From: Martinezella hainanensis
Lineage (GTDB): Bacteria; Pseudomonadota; Alphaproteobacteria; Rhizobiales; Rhizobiaceae
Assembly: GCF_900094555.1 (NCBI RefSeq)
Contig: NZ_FMAC01000001.1
Coordinates: 248,001-312,000, forward strand
Direction of reading: 5' to 3'
DNA length: 64,000 nt
This document shows positions 1 to 8,414 of this stretch, one piece after another. How positions within the stretch are numbered: position 1 is the stretch's first letter; each line of letters opens with the position of its first letter. The notes beneath the pieces are model-generated. The model ran no database searches. It was given only the letters and a program-made list of their open reading frames with translations, and had not been told where the DNA came from. Both the position numbers and the translations under genes were made by a program.

Positions 1-650
<650 letters not shown>

Positions 651-759
651 CTAAAGCTTTCGGTACCACCAAATCTCGGCGGCGGTTGCAATCGAACGTG
701 TCAATCGGAATTGGATATATGAAGGGGCGACGGCGGCGCGGGGATAAATCCAGGCGCAC

Positions 760-1899
760 TTACCAGACGCCAGCATATTTCAGGGGCGTATATTGATACG
801 TCCTGAAGAGTGCTGCCTGTTCCTCCACCGCTGCATTGACGTTATAGGTCGCACCCAGCGGCCGGGTATGGGCAACCGAGATGGCGTCGATGATCGCCAT
901 GCGCGCTGCCGGCCGGCCGAGGAAGGACGGCCAGAGATGGTCGAGACCGTATCCGGATTCGACATCCCTCATGGACTCGATGCAGATCTGCAGCGCACGC
1001 CGCGAGAAGACCGGGCACATGATTTCGACGAAGCCTTCGAAACGCACGACGCTGTTGGGTCGCTGAACCGTCAAAGGATGGTTCGGGTAAGAGCCCGGAC
1101 CTTTCTTGAGCGACGGCTGCGCCAGATCCAGACCATGCTTGTGCGACAGGTGGAACATCCTGTTGATGTCCTCGCCGTCGCACAGCAGATCGTCATCCGG
1201 CAGCCAGATCCGCTCGTAGTTCCAGAGCGGGCTGCCTTCATGGAAGAGATCGTAGATGATCTTGAACTTCTTGGTCTTTGGGATGTGCGCAAGATATTCG
1301 TAAGGGCTACCGGAAACCTCCGGCGTCTCGGCGCCATAATAGCCGATGCAGAGATCCCAGTTACGCGAGGCATCATCGATCTTCTCGAACCAGCGCGGAT
1401 GGAGCGACTTCGAGCCGGCCGGCACCACCACGAGATTGGGGCGCCTCAGCCCTTCCTGAGGCTGGGTAAGGAAGGTTGCCCTGCGCTCGACGCCCGCAGG
1501 CGTCGAAAACAGCGGATGCGGAGGATGATCAGCCGGCACCAGCAGGTAGGTGGCATCAACGCCGCCGACGACACCTCGGCCTGCAAACGCCATGAGATTG
1601 CCGTTCTCGATATGCGCCGAATCGAAGATGACCGACGGCAATCCATCCCTGTCGATCAGGCAAAGCCGACCGCCCATGACATGCCAGAAATCGACGGCCG
1701 GATCGAAATAATTGCCGATCATGCCGTCGGGTGCCAAAACCACGAAGCGTGCAAACATCCCGCGATTGACGTCGCCAAGGCTCCAGAATGTGCCGCTCAA
1801 CATGTCCTGGGTCAGCGGCGGCGCATCGGACCATTGTATCTGGCTCGCAGGATGCGCTCCGTAGGCGGGCGTGTGCAGGCTGTTCGCTGCCAATGACAT
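760..1899 (-). CDS. DUF707 family protein with N-terminal extension
   Basis: Protein of 379 residues. The C-terminal 220 residues look like DUF707, a family of glycosyltransferase-like proteins without firmly known chemistry: CIGYYGAE, then KTKKFKIIYDLFHEG, WLPDDDLLCDGEDINRMF, FVEIMCPVFSR and GLDHLWPSFLG. The WLPDDD stretch may act like a DxD metal and sugar-nucleotide site. The first 150 residues form a separate region that I do not recognise; it includes FWHVMGGRLCLIDRDG. The start is supported by AGGGGAC eight bases upstream. It lies between glf and other glycosyltransferase genes, so a polysaccharide role is inferred from context. There is no signal peptide. Confidence 0.75.
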   Translation of the reverse strand: MSLAANSLHTPAYGAHPASQIQWSDAPPLTQDMLSGTFWSLGDVNRGMFARFVVLAPDGMIGNYFDPAVDFWHVMGGRLCLIDRDGLPSVIFDSAHIENGNLMAFAGRGVVGGVDATYLLVPADHPPHPLFSTPAGVERRATFLTQPQEGLRRPNLVVVPAGSKSLHPRWFEKIDDASRNWDLCIGYYGAETPEVSGSPYEYLAHIPKTKKFKIIYDLFHEGSPLWNYERIWLPDDDLLCDGEDINRMFHLSHKHGLDLAQPSLKKGPGSYPNHPLTVQRPNSVVRFEGFVEIMCPVFSRRALQICIESMRDVESGYGLDHLWPSFLGRPAARMAIIDAISVAHTRPLGATYNVNAAVEEQAALFRTYQYTPLKYAGVW

Positions 1900-2258
1900 G
1901 TGGACTGTCCCCTAATTCCGAACCCCAGGTAACGGCCCGACCCGAGGAAAGCAGTCCGGCGACGTAGCTCTCGGAGATTCGCTCGCGATCGAGTTCGTTT
2001 GTTCGGCACTTTGGCCATCATTCCTTTTGCGAAGCTTGTGCGGGAGATCAAAAGCCGCCTGCCGTACGGGAGACGTTTCACGCAATCCAGCCTCGCGAAA
2101 GTTGGTCGACATAATCTCGGAGCTGGAATTTCTGTGCGGGGACAGTCGCGCATTCAGAATATTGCCAACAACGTCGGTGCTCGGCGGACACGAAGGTCGG
2201 TCGTGTCGTCCGTCAGGTCGAGACTAAGAACCACTCGTCTCTTTTACGGTAGCAGAAG
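1900..2258. other. 359-bp intergenic region between divergent polysaccharide genes
   Basis: This is the shared upstream region of the DUF707 gene (leftward) and the glycosyltransferase-methyltransferase fusion (rightward). I see no convincing small gene, tRNA, terminator or long inverted repeat in it. Promoters for both genes must lie here, but no clear -35/-10 pair stands out. The ribosome site before 2259 is weak. Confidence 0.5.
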
Positions 2259-4139
2259 ATGCATCAGAAGAAAAAGCTGGCCATAATCATCGAAGTCGAT
2301 AGCTTCATCGGCGACATAATCCAACATCTGTCAAAGACCTACGAAGTCATGGCCATACAGCCAAAGACTTTCAAGGAGATCGAGACGGCTGTGGAATGGG
2401 CCGACATCGTCTGGTTCGAATTCTGCAACGAGCTCTTCGTCCACGCGATCAACCAGAACATCAAGCGGCGCGGCAAGCGTGTCATCGCGCGCTGGCATCG
2501 CTTCGAGATCGTGGAATCGAATTTTCCCGATCGTATCGATTTCGGCGCCATCGACGATCTGATCCTGGTGTCCCACGACATGCTCCGCGTCCTGAAGCTC
2601 AGGGCGCCGCAAGTCACGCAGAAGACCCGTACCCATGTCATCTGGAATGGCCTCAACCTCGACAAGTTCAAGCCGATCCCTTCGCTCGACAAGAAGAAGA
2701 TCGCCTGGGCCGCCAAGCCCTTCATGCGCAAGAATCAGCCGCTGTTCCTGCAAATCATGCACTCGCTGGTGAAGCGCGATCCTTCCTACACGCTGCATGT
2801 GGCCGGCGAACAGGAAGAGTTCGTCATGATGCCGTATCTGAAGCGCACGACGGAAAAGCTGGGCCTCACCCGCAACGTCTTCTTCCATGGCTGGCAGCGC
2901 AATATGCCCGCCTTCCTCGCCGACAAGGGCGTGATACTGTCGACCTCGGTGCACGAGAGCTTTGGTTATAACATTGCCGAAGCCATGGCTATCGGCGCCC
3001 TCCCGGTGGTCCATGATTATCCTGGTGCGGAAGAATTCTGGCCCGACGAAATCCGCTTCTCGTCGGTAGATGAGGCCGTCGAAAAGATCATTGCAGGTCA
3101 GACCCATCAATGGACGCAATATGTCCATGAGAAATTCCCTCTCGCCAAGCAGCTGCGCGAACTCGATATCGTCATGGGCGATCGGGTAGCCGAAGCCCCA
3201 AAAACCTTGAATTGGGCATCTCTGGAACAGCAGGCGGGTTCAAATATGAAGCGGCCAGTCCCGCTTTGGCTGGCGCAGCGGCCTGCCGCCGTGCAGCAAC
3301 AACCCGCGCCTATTCCGCAGGCCATATCGGTGCAGCAGGTTCGTGAAGCCATGCCGGTTGCCGAGATAGCGATGCAGCCGATGCAGCAGCCCTATCCGAC
3401 ACAGCCGCACCCCATCCCGGCGCCATCCGTGGAACGGCTTGCTCCTGTTACGCCGCTGGAACAGCCGATGCGGAGATCGGAAGCTGCGCCTTCCTTTGAC
3501 TCCAACGGCTATTGGGAAGGCCGTTACCGCAACGGCGGCAATTCGGGTGCCGGCTCCTACGATGTGCTTGCCAAGTACAAGGGACAGTTCCTGAATAGTC
3601 TGGCCCGGAAGAAAGGGCTGAAATCCTTTGCGGAGATGGGCTCCGGCGACGGCAATCAGCTTAAATATTTCTCGTTCGACCGCTATACCGGCTTAGATGT
3701 CTCGAAGACGGTCATCGAACGCACGATGATGATGTACAGGGACAAGCCGAACTACAATTTCATCTGGCTGGGCGATCCGTCGCTCGATTGGGAAATGCAC
3801 GAGGACGCCTATGACTGCGCCCTGTCGCTCGACGTGCTCTACCATCTGGTCGACGACAATATCTACGTCAATTACCTCGACCAGCTCTTCTCCCTGCCGC
3901 AGCGCTATGTGGTTATTTACGCCTCCAATTTCGATGGTCCGGATATTCGTGGCGCATCGCATGTCCGGCACCGCAAGTTCACGACGGATATCGCAAACCG
4001 GTTCCCGCAATGGACCCTGCTGAAGCTGGTGGAGAACCCATACAAATTCAAGGAATCGACCGAAGCGGATTTTGCGATCTACAGCCGCGACGAATTCGAA
4101 AACGCACTGGACCTGAACGAGCTAGACGCCATCAGATAA
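2259..4139 (+). CDS. glycosyltransferase (GT4-like) fused to a SAM methyltransferase
   Basis: Bifunctional protein of 626 residues. Residues 1-330 look like a GT-B retaining glycosyltransferase: HVIWNGLNLDKFKPIP, AWAAKPFMRKNQPLFLQIM, then the nucleotide-sugar site HESFGYNIAEAMAIGALPVV. Residues about 345-425 form a linker very rich in Pro and Gln (QQQPAPIPQ, MQQPYPTQPHPIP). Residues about 430-610 form a class I SAM methyltransferase: motif I AEMGSGDGNQ, acidic strand TGLDVS, and ALSLDVLYHLVDD. It probably adds a sugar and then methylates it on a surface glycan, but the substrate is unknown. A perfect terminator follows directly. The GT4 assignment is by motif; the order of the two reactions is inference. 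Confidence 0.8.
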   Translation: MHQKKKLAIIIEVDSFIGDIIQHLSKTYEVMAIQPKTFKEIETAVEWADIVWFEFCNELFVHAINQNIKRRGKRVIARWHRFEIVESNFPDRIDFGAIDDLILVSHDMLRVLKLRAPQVTQKTRTHVIWNGLNLDKFKPIPSLDKKKIAWAAKPFMRKNQPLFLQIMHSLVKRDPSYTLHVAGEQEEFVMMPYLKRTTEKLGLTRNVFFHGWQRNMPAFLADKGVILSTSVHESFGYNIAEAMAIGALPVVHDYPGAEEFWPDEIRFSSVDEAVEKIIAGQTHQWTQYVHEKFPLAKQLRELDIVMGDRVAEAPKTLNWASLEQQAGSNMKRPVPLWLAQRPAAVQQQPAPIPQAISVQQVREAMPVAEIAMQPMQQPYPTQPHPIPAPSVERLAPVTPLEQPMRRSEAAPSFDSNGYWEGRYRNGGNSGAGSYDVLAKYKGQFLNSLARKKGLKSFAEMGSGDGNQLKYFSFDRYTGLDVSKTVIERTMMMYRDKPNYNFIWLGDPSLDWEMHEDAYDCALSLDVLYHLVDDNIYVNYLDQLFSLPQRYVVIYASNFDGPDIRGASHVRHRKFTTDIANRFPQWTLLKLVENPYKFKESTEADFAIYSRDEFENALDLNELDAIR

Positions 4140-4155
4140 ACCAGCCTGAAAAGGA

Positions 4156-4194
4156 AGAGAGGCGCCACGGTCATACCGTGGCGCCTCTCTTTTT
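4156..4194 (+). terminator. Rho-independent terminator after the GT-methyltransferase gene
   Basis: A perfect 16-bp stem (4156-4171 pairing with 4175-4190) closes a CAT loop and runs into TTTTT. It lies 16 bases after the stop codon at 4139 and faces the convergent glycosyltransferase gene. Confidence 0.92.
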
Positions 4195-4233
4195 ATTGCT
4201 AGTGGATCAAGCGACAAACATTATCTTAGCCGA

Positions 4234-5223
4234 CTATCTTGGCGTCTTGCCGAGTATCAGATGCGGGGCTTGTTTCAGCCTGAGCGCGATATCCGCGGTC
4301 TCGAACGACTGCCGGCGCACGTTCTCATAGTCAGCCTGGCTATATTCTTCGTAGCATTGCCGAACCAGCGAGAAGAAGCGCTCCCTGAGATCGAACGGCA
4401 ATTGCGGGTAGATCCAATCGAGCAAATCGAACTTGCTGCGAAGGAACCACTGATAGTAGGCCTGCTTTATCTGAGGCAGGCGGGCAAACAGCGCTTCCAC
4501 CTCGGCAAAGGCCTTGAAGACCTCGAACCGCTTTTCGGTGAAGACATTGGTCAGCTGCGCCCTATCCTGGTAGACGCGATGGCCGATAAGATAGCGGTTC
4601 ATCATGCCGATCCTCCGGGCATGCAGATAGATGTGCCAGTGAGCATAGATATCGTTATGGACACGCGTCTCCGAGAAGCGGAGAGCCGTCTCACGGCATA
4701 GCTTGGCGCTAACGATCTTGTTCCAGGGGAAATTCACGGTGAACAGCAACCGACCGCACTGATCGAGCGTAAAAACGCTTATGTCGGTATCGCCGACCAG
4801 CTCGCGCCAGGCATCATTGTCGATCGGCAGCATCGGATCGAGGCGACCGTTCCTATCCGTGACATAACGATAGCGAAACACCATCACATCGCAGCCGCTG
4901 GCTTCCATGTGATGGATGACTTCATCGATCGAGCGATGCGCCACCATGTCGTCGGCATCGAGGAAATAATAATAGTCGCCACGGGCGGCGGCCATGCCGG
5001 CATTCCGGCTGTATCCCGCCCCGCCATTTTGCGGATTGCGCAGCAGCCGCACCCGCGGATCGCGCTCAGCATGTCGCTCGACAATCATCGCAGTGGCATC
5101 GGGAGACATGTCGTCGACAACGATCACCTCGAGAACATCACGATTTTCCAGAACCGCGGCAATCGTTTCACCGATGGATTCCTGCGCCTTATAGGCGGGA
5201 ATGATGACACTGACTTTGCTCAC
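4234..5223 (-). CDS. family 2 glycosyltransferase
   Basis: GT-A fold glycosyltransferase, about 329 residues from the chosen start. It opens SKVSVIIPAYKAQESI, then VIVVDDMSPDATAMI, GGAGYSRNAGMAAARGDYYY and FLDADDMV, which is the DxD metal/nucleotide-sugar motif. I chose a GTG at 5223 because AGGAG sits seven bases upstream and the protein then begins exactly at the GT2 core strand. ATG codons at 5244 and 5391 only add residues with no family match. It is cytoplasmic, with no membrane helices visible. It is convergent with the fusion gene and divergent from the next GT2. Donor and acceptor sugars cannot be told from sequence. Confidence 0.88.
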   Translation of the reverse strand: MSKVSVIIPAYKAQESIGETIAAVLENRDVLEVIVVDDMSPDATAMIVERHAERDPRVRLLRNPQNGGAGYSRNAGMAAARGDYYYFLDADDMVAHRSIDEVIHHMEASGCDVMVFRYRYVTDRNGRLDPMLPIDNDAWRELVGDTDISVFTLDQCGRLLFTVNFPWNKIVSAKLCRETALRFSETRVHNDIYAHWHIYLHARRIGMMNRYLIGHRVYQDRAQLTNVFTEKRFEVFKAFAEVEALFARLPQIKQAYYQWFLRSKFDLLDWIYPQLPFDLRERFFSLVRQCYEEYSQADYENVRRQSFETADIALRLKQAPHLILGKTPR

Positions 5224-5520
5224 GGGGTCTCCTGATACTGACATGGATGCCAAACCCTGGAGGTATCGGTTGATCCATGTGCCTCTGGCTATCCAACCGT
5301 TTTCGAGGGAGAGGCAACCTCGAAGACGGCAATCGCTTCCTGCCGGGATTGCAGAATGCGCTGGCTGGAGCATAGGGAGCGGAACTTGCACTGAACTGGA
5401 GCACGGGCGCTTCCCGCAATCAGATCGCTCAAAACTCTCCAGCCCCGCGAAAGCAATCCGGCTTATTCATGGATCAAAGTCCGTGCATAGAATCACGCTG
5501 ATGCCTCGTGGAGAATATCG
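5224..5520. other. 297-bp divergent intergenic region between two GT2 genes
   Basis: It contains the Shine-Dalgarno for the leftward GT2 (AGGAG) and GGAG before the rightward GT2. The reading frame open upstream of 5223 lacks family matches and I treat it as non-coding. No strong palindrome or terminator was seen. Confidence 0.4.
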
Positions 5521-6735
5521 ATGTCTTCTGCTCAAGTCCCCGTCCTTTCGATCTGCGTTCCGACCTATAACCGTCAGTTCATGCTCGAGCGGAACGTCAA
5601 TTTCCACTTGGAAGAATTCCGTCGGCTAGGCCTCCCTTTCGAGATCGTCATTGTCGACGATTGTTCGACGGATGAGACCGCAGCCTACATTCAGTCGATC
5701 TCGCATCACCCGGAAATCAGCGCCTATCGCCGAGTGCGCAATTCCGGTTTCATCAGCAACTACGCCTTTGCAATGCAGAGAGCCCGCGGCCACTATGCGG
5801 TTTTCCTCGGCGACGACGACTTGCTGATCCCGGAGAAAGTCGTCGAATATCTTCGCATCATGGTAGACGACAAGAACATCGGCATGATCCAGGCGCCGTG
5901 GCTTCTGGTCGATGGCCGGCCGGGCGGCGGCGATATGGAGCCCTTCTATCACCTCTCCTATCCGACACGTCACACCAAGGGTGACTTCCGCGCGATGCTG
6001 GAATTCATTCTCGACAAGCACATCTTCCCGGAATTCATGATCATCCGGCGTGACGTTCTGCTGAAATCGATTTCCAGCCCGACGCCATTCATCTTCTGGG
6101 CATTCCTCTATACGACCCGCGCTCTGGACAAGGCCGACGTGCTGTTCATGCCGGAACCTTTCGCGCGCGTCACCGCCGTTTCCGACGATCCGCGCCTACA
6201 GCAGGGCAACAAGGAATGCATGTTCCAGTGGGATACCTACAGGGGTGGCCTCGAATACCTCGCCTCGCAGGCTCTGCGCGACAACCGCTATCCGCCTGAC
6301 TATCGCGGCTCGCTGATGCCTCGCATCACCGAATTCATGCTGCAGCGCCAGGCGGTCGCCATGCGCTTGCATGTCAATGCGCAGAACTGGGTCGAAGCCT
6401 ATATCATGTATCACCGCATGGCCGCCTATCTGCCGACGCCGCTGCCGCCGGAATCCTACGATCAGATCCGCAAGCTGGCGGGCATCTCCACCGCCGCAAC
6501 GGAAGCGATCGCCTTCAATGGCGAACCTGTCATCATCGAGCCGATCATCGACGATGCCACGATCAACCTTCTTCCGCAGTCGATCCGGCAGCATCTTTCG
6601 AGAGAAGCGCCGCAGTCCGGCACCTATGGCGGCAAGCCGAGAGCCTATCTCCGCTTCACCGAGGATTTCCCGGCCAATCCGGGTCCAAAGGACGGCCTGT
6701 TCAGCATCATGACCTATATCGATCAGTTCGTCTGA
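5521..6735 (+). CDS. family 2 glycosyltransferase
   Basis: Protein of 404 residues with a GT-A domain in the first 240: VLSICVPTYNRQFMLERNV, EIVIVDDCSTDETAAYI, and VFLGDDDLLIPEKVVEYL, the DDD metal motif. The C-terminal 160 residues are helical and probably bind the acceptor or a partner; I do not recognise them. The start has GGAG 8 bases upstream. It is not overlapping with its neighbours and is followed by a hairpin. With glf and the other transferases it likely builds a repeat unit of LPS or EPS. The family is firm; specificity is unknown. Confidence 0.87.
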   Translation: MSSAQVPVLSICVPTYNRQFMLERNVNFHLEEFRRLGLPFEIVIVDDCSTDETAAYIQSISHHPEISAYRRVRNSGFISNYAFAMQRARGHYAVFLGDDDLLIPEKVVEYLRIMVDDKNIGMIQAPWLLVDGRPGGGDMEPFYHLSYPTRHTKGDFRAMLEFILDKHIFPEFMIIRRDVLLKSISSPTPFIFWAFLYTTRALDKADVLFMPEPFARVTAVSDDPRLQQGNKECMFQWDTYRGGLEYLASQALRDNRYPPDYRGSLMPRITEFMLQRQAVAMRLHVNAQNWVEAYIMYHRMAAYLPTPLPPESYDQIRKLAGISTAATEAIAFNGEPVIIEPIIDDATINLLPQSIRQHLSREAPQSGTYGGKPRAYLRFTEDFPANPGPKDGLFSIMTYIDQFV

Positions 6736-6753
6736 GATTTGGTGGCAACAAGC

Positions 6754-6790
6754 GAGGGCTCCGCGATGCAAATGTGCTGCGGAGCTCTTT
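6754..6790. terminator. hairpin between convergent genes, probable terminator
   Basis: A 9-bp stem (6756-6764 with 6779-6787, one G-U pair) followed by TTT on the + strand. It lies between the stop of the GT2 gene and the stop of the convergent DUF2233 gene, so it may serve both. Confidence 0.65.
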
Positions 6791-6806
6791 GCGTTTCAGG
6801 CGCGCG

Positions 6807-7553
6807 TCAGCCCGGTAGCATTTCCGTCACAGCAATGATCGGCCCGAGCGGGAACAGGCTGTCGCGCCTTTGCCATTCCGGAATGTCGAGGCTGGAAATG
6901 CTGCCGTCCAGAAACAACGCATTCGGGCATTTCAACTCGTCGCGAAACAGCGTCGCAAAATCGTGGAAGCGCACCGCACCATCGGAAATGGCAAAGACGA
7001 CCTTGCCGTCGGCTGTAACGCCAACGCCGTTGCGCGTCTTCAAGCTCGGGCTGTCCGCCAGAAATGACGGATGGAGCTTGCCGCCGATGACCAGCATCGG
7101 ACCGGACTGCGTTGCGTAGAAAGGCTTGATGCCGGACACGGCGAAGGCCTTGCTTTCCATGATGCCAGCCTTGCCCGATCCGAGAAAGAAAACCCCGTTC
7201 GGCAGGAGATGGAAGTTGCCCCATCCTTTGTTGGTATTGATCGCCTTCACCTCGTGTGCGTTTTCGACGAAGAGGCCAACGGGAGACTGGTCGTCGAGAT
7301 ACATGCCGCCATTCATGGCGAAGCGCACATAGATGCGATCCTCGCGCAGATCGTTTTCGAGCGCTCGGAACGAGCCATAAGGCTTGCCGCTGTGGTCATT
7401 CTGGAAAATCTGGATATCGTCGCCGGCGGGATCGAAAGTGCAGACCGTATAGCCGTCGCCGAGATGCCGAACCTTGCGACAGGCTTCGCCGGCCGATGCG
7501 GTGGCGGCAAAAGCGAGAACGGCAAGGATGATGATCAATCGAATCAAGCGCAT
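6807..7553 (-). CDS. secreted phosphodiester glycosidase-like protein (DUF2233/NAGPA-like)
   Basis: Protein of 248 residues with an N-terminal signal peptide (MRLIRLIIILAVLAFAATASA, cleavage near AxA-GE), so periplasmic. The family core is visible: FAMNGGMYLDDQSPVGLFVENA, GWGNFHLLPNGVFFLG, ATQSGPMLV, TRNGVGVTADGKVVFAISDG and NALFLDGSISSLD. These are the conserved blocks of the NAGPA/YigE-type phosphodiester glycosidase fold. Some relatives remove GlcNAc from phosphodiesters; the substrate here is unknown. It directly follows the glycosyltransferase cluster, so trimming of a phosphorylated glycan is possible, but that is inference. Confidence 0.82.
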   Translation of the reverse strand: MRLIRLIIILAVLAFAATASAGEACRKVRHLGDGYTVCTFDPAGDDIQIFQNDHSGKPYGSFRALENDLREDRIYVRFAMNGGMYLDDQSPVGLFVENAHEVKAINTNKGWGNFHLLPNGVFFLGSGKAGIMESKAFAVSGIKPFYATQSGPMLVIGGKLHPSFLADSPSLKTRNGVGVTADGKVVFAISDGAVRFHDFATLFRDELKCPNALFLDGSISSLDIPEWQRRDSLFPLGPIIAVTEMLPG

Positions 7554-7620
7554 GGCCCCGCATGAATAGCACAGGCTTCAGAACGCATCGCAATGCGGCG
7601 AAACAAGGAATAGGCGAGGT

Positions 7621-8313
7621 TTAAAGCCGCAGCGCCGCCATGTGGAATGCAAGCTGCTCGGGGAGATAGCGATAATCGGCGCCGATCGGACAGGCGTCGC
7701 GTGCAAGACAACCGCCGGCCATGCAGCCGGCCAGCCCTTCCGGCGTGCGCAAATGCGAGCGACAGCCCCGAACATCAAAGCCGGCTGCCGTTACAGCGGC
7801 GGCGGGACAGGCGGCAAGACAAGGCTTTTCCATGCACCGATCACAGGGATGCGAAGAAAATGCCGGATCTTCCATTCCTTCCAAAGCATCGGCAAATCCC
7901 AATGCGCCACGATAGCCGTGCCACAAACCATAATCCGGATGGATCAGGATGCCGAGCGGCGATGCTTTCAGGCCCTCGGCCTGCATTGCCCATCGCTGAA
8001 ACGGTTGCCAGGGAGGGTCCGACGGAAAATAGGCCGTGGCCCCCAACTCGATTGCGACTGGCCGGATGATCGCTTTCGACCAATCGTCGAGGGGATCTTT
8101 GCGTGTCCTGTTGGCGGACATATCCAGCCATGTCGAGAACGCCGGCCAGATCGAGCCGCCGATATTGCCGAGCAGGATGACGCTGCGAGCCGCTATGCCA
8201 TCGCCGAGGAGCGGCCCCTCGCCTTCGCTGAACGACAGGCTTCCTCGAACGAAAACTCCGTGGACGCCGAGCGTCGCACGGAGCTGTTCGAATATGACAG
8301 AGCCGCGGCTCAC
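7621..8313 (-). CDS. ferredoxin-like protein with a CblC/QueG-like N-terminal region
   Basis: Protein of 230 residues, GTG start with AAGGGG five bases upstream. The C-terminal part carries a ferredoxin motif, Cys157-x2-Cys160-x4-Cys165-x3-Cys169-Pro, and a second set of cysteines (GCRSH, GCMAGGC, DACPIG) that could hold another cluster. The N-terminal 150 residues lack cysteines. Residues 124-136, IHPDYGLWHGYRG, resemble from memory the IHPxFGxWxxxRG motif of the B12-processing protein CblC/MMACHC, and an upstream DPLDDW resembles its DPVDQ. It is encoded 101 bp downstream of the MttB gene on the same strand. A role in corrinoid reduction or handling is plausible but unproven; it could simply be an electron carrier. 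Confidence 0.65.
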   Translation of the reverse strand: MSRGSVIFEQLRATLGVHGVFVRGSLSFSEGEGPLLGDGIAARSVILLGNIGGSIWPAFSTWLDMSANRTRKDPLDDWSKAIIRPVAIELGATAYFPSDPPWQPFQRWAMQAEGLKASPLGILIHPDYGLWHGYRGALGFADALEGMEDPAFSSHPCDRCMEKPCLAACPAAAVTAAGFDVRGCRSHLRTPEGLAGCMAGGCLARDACPIGADYRYLPEQLAFHMAALRL

Positions 8314-8414
8314 CGTGGCCCCTTATATTCATAGTGCGGCCGCCAGACCTCCTTCTGGATCAGGTCGGCAACGCGCGTCGCACCGCCTTGCTCCCTGGCG
8401 GCCTCGGGCTCTCT

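Noticed and set aside
793..1896. 367-codon open frame opposite the DUF707 gene
   Set aside because: Antisense shadow with no motif; the DUF707 blocks and a ribosome site support the other strand.
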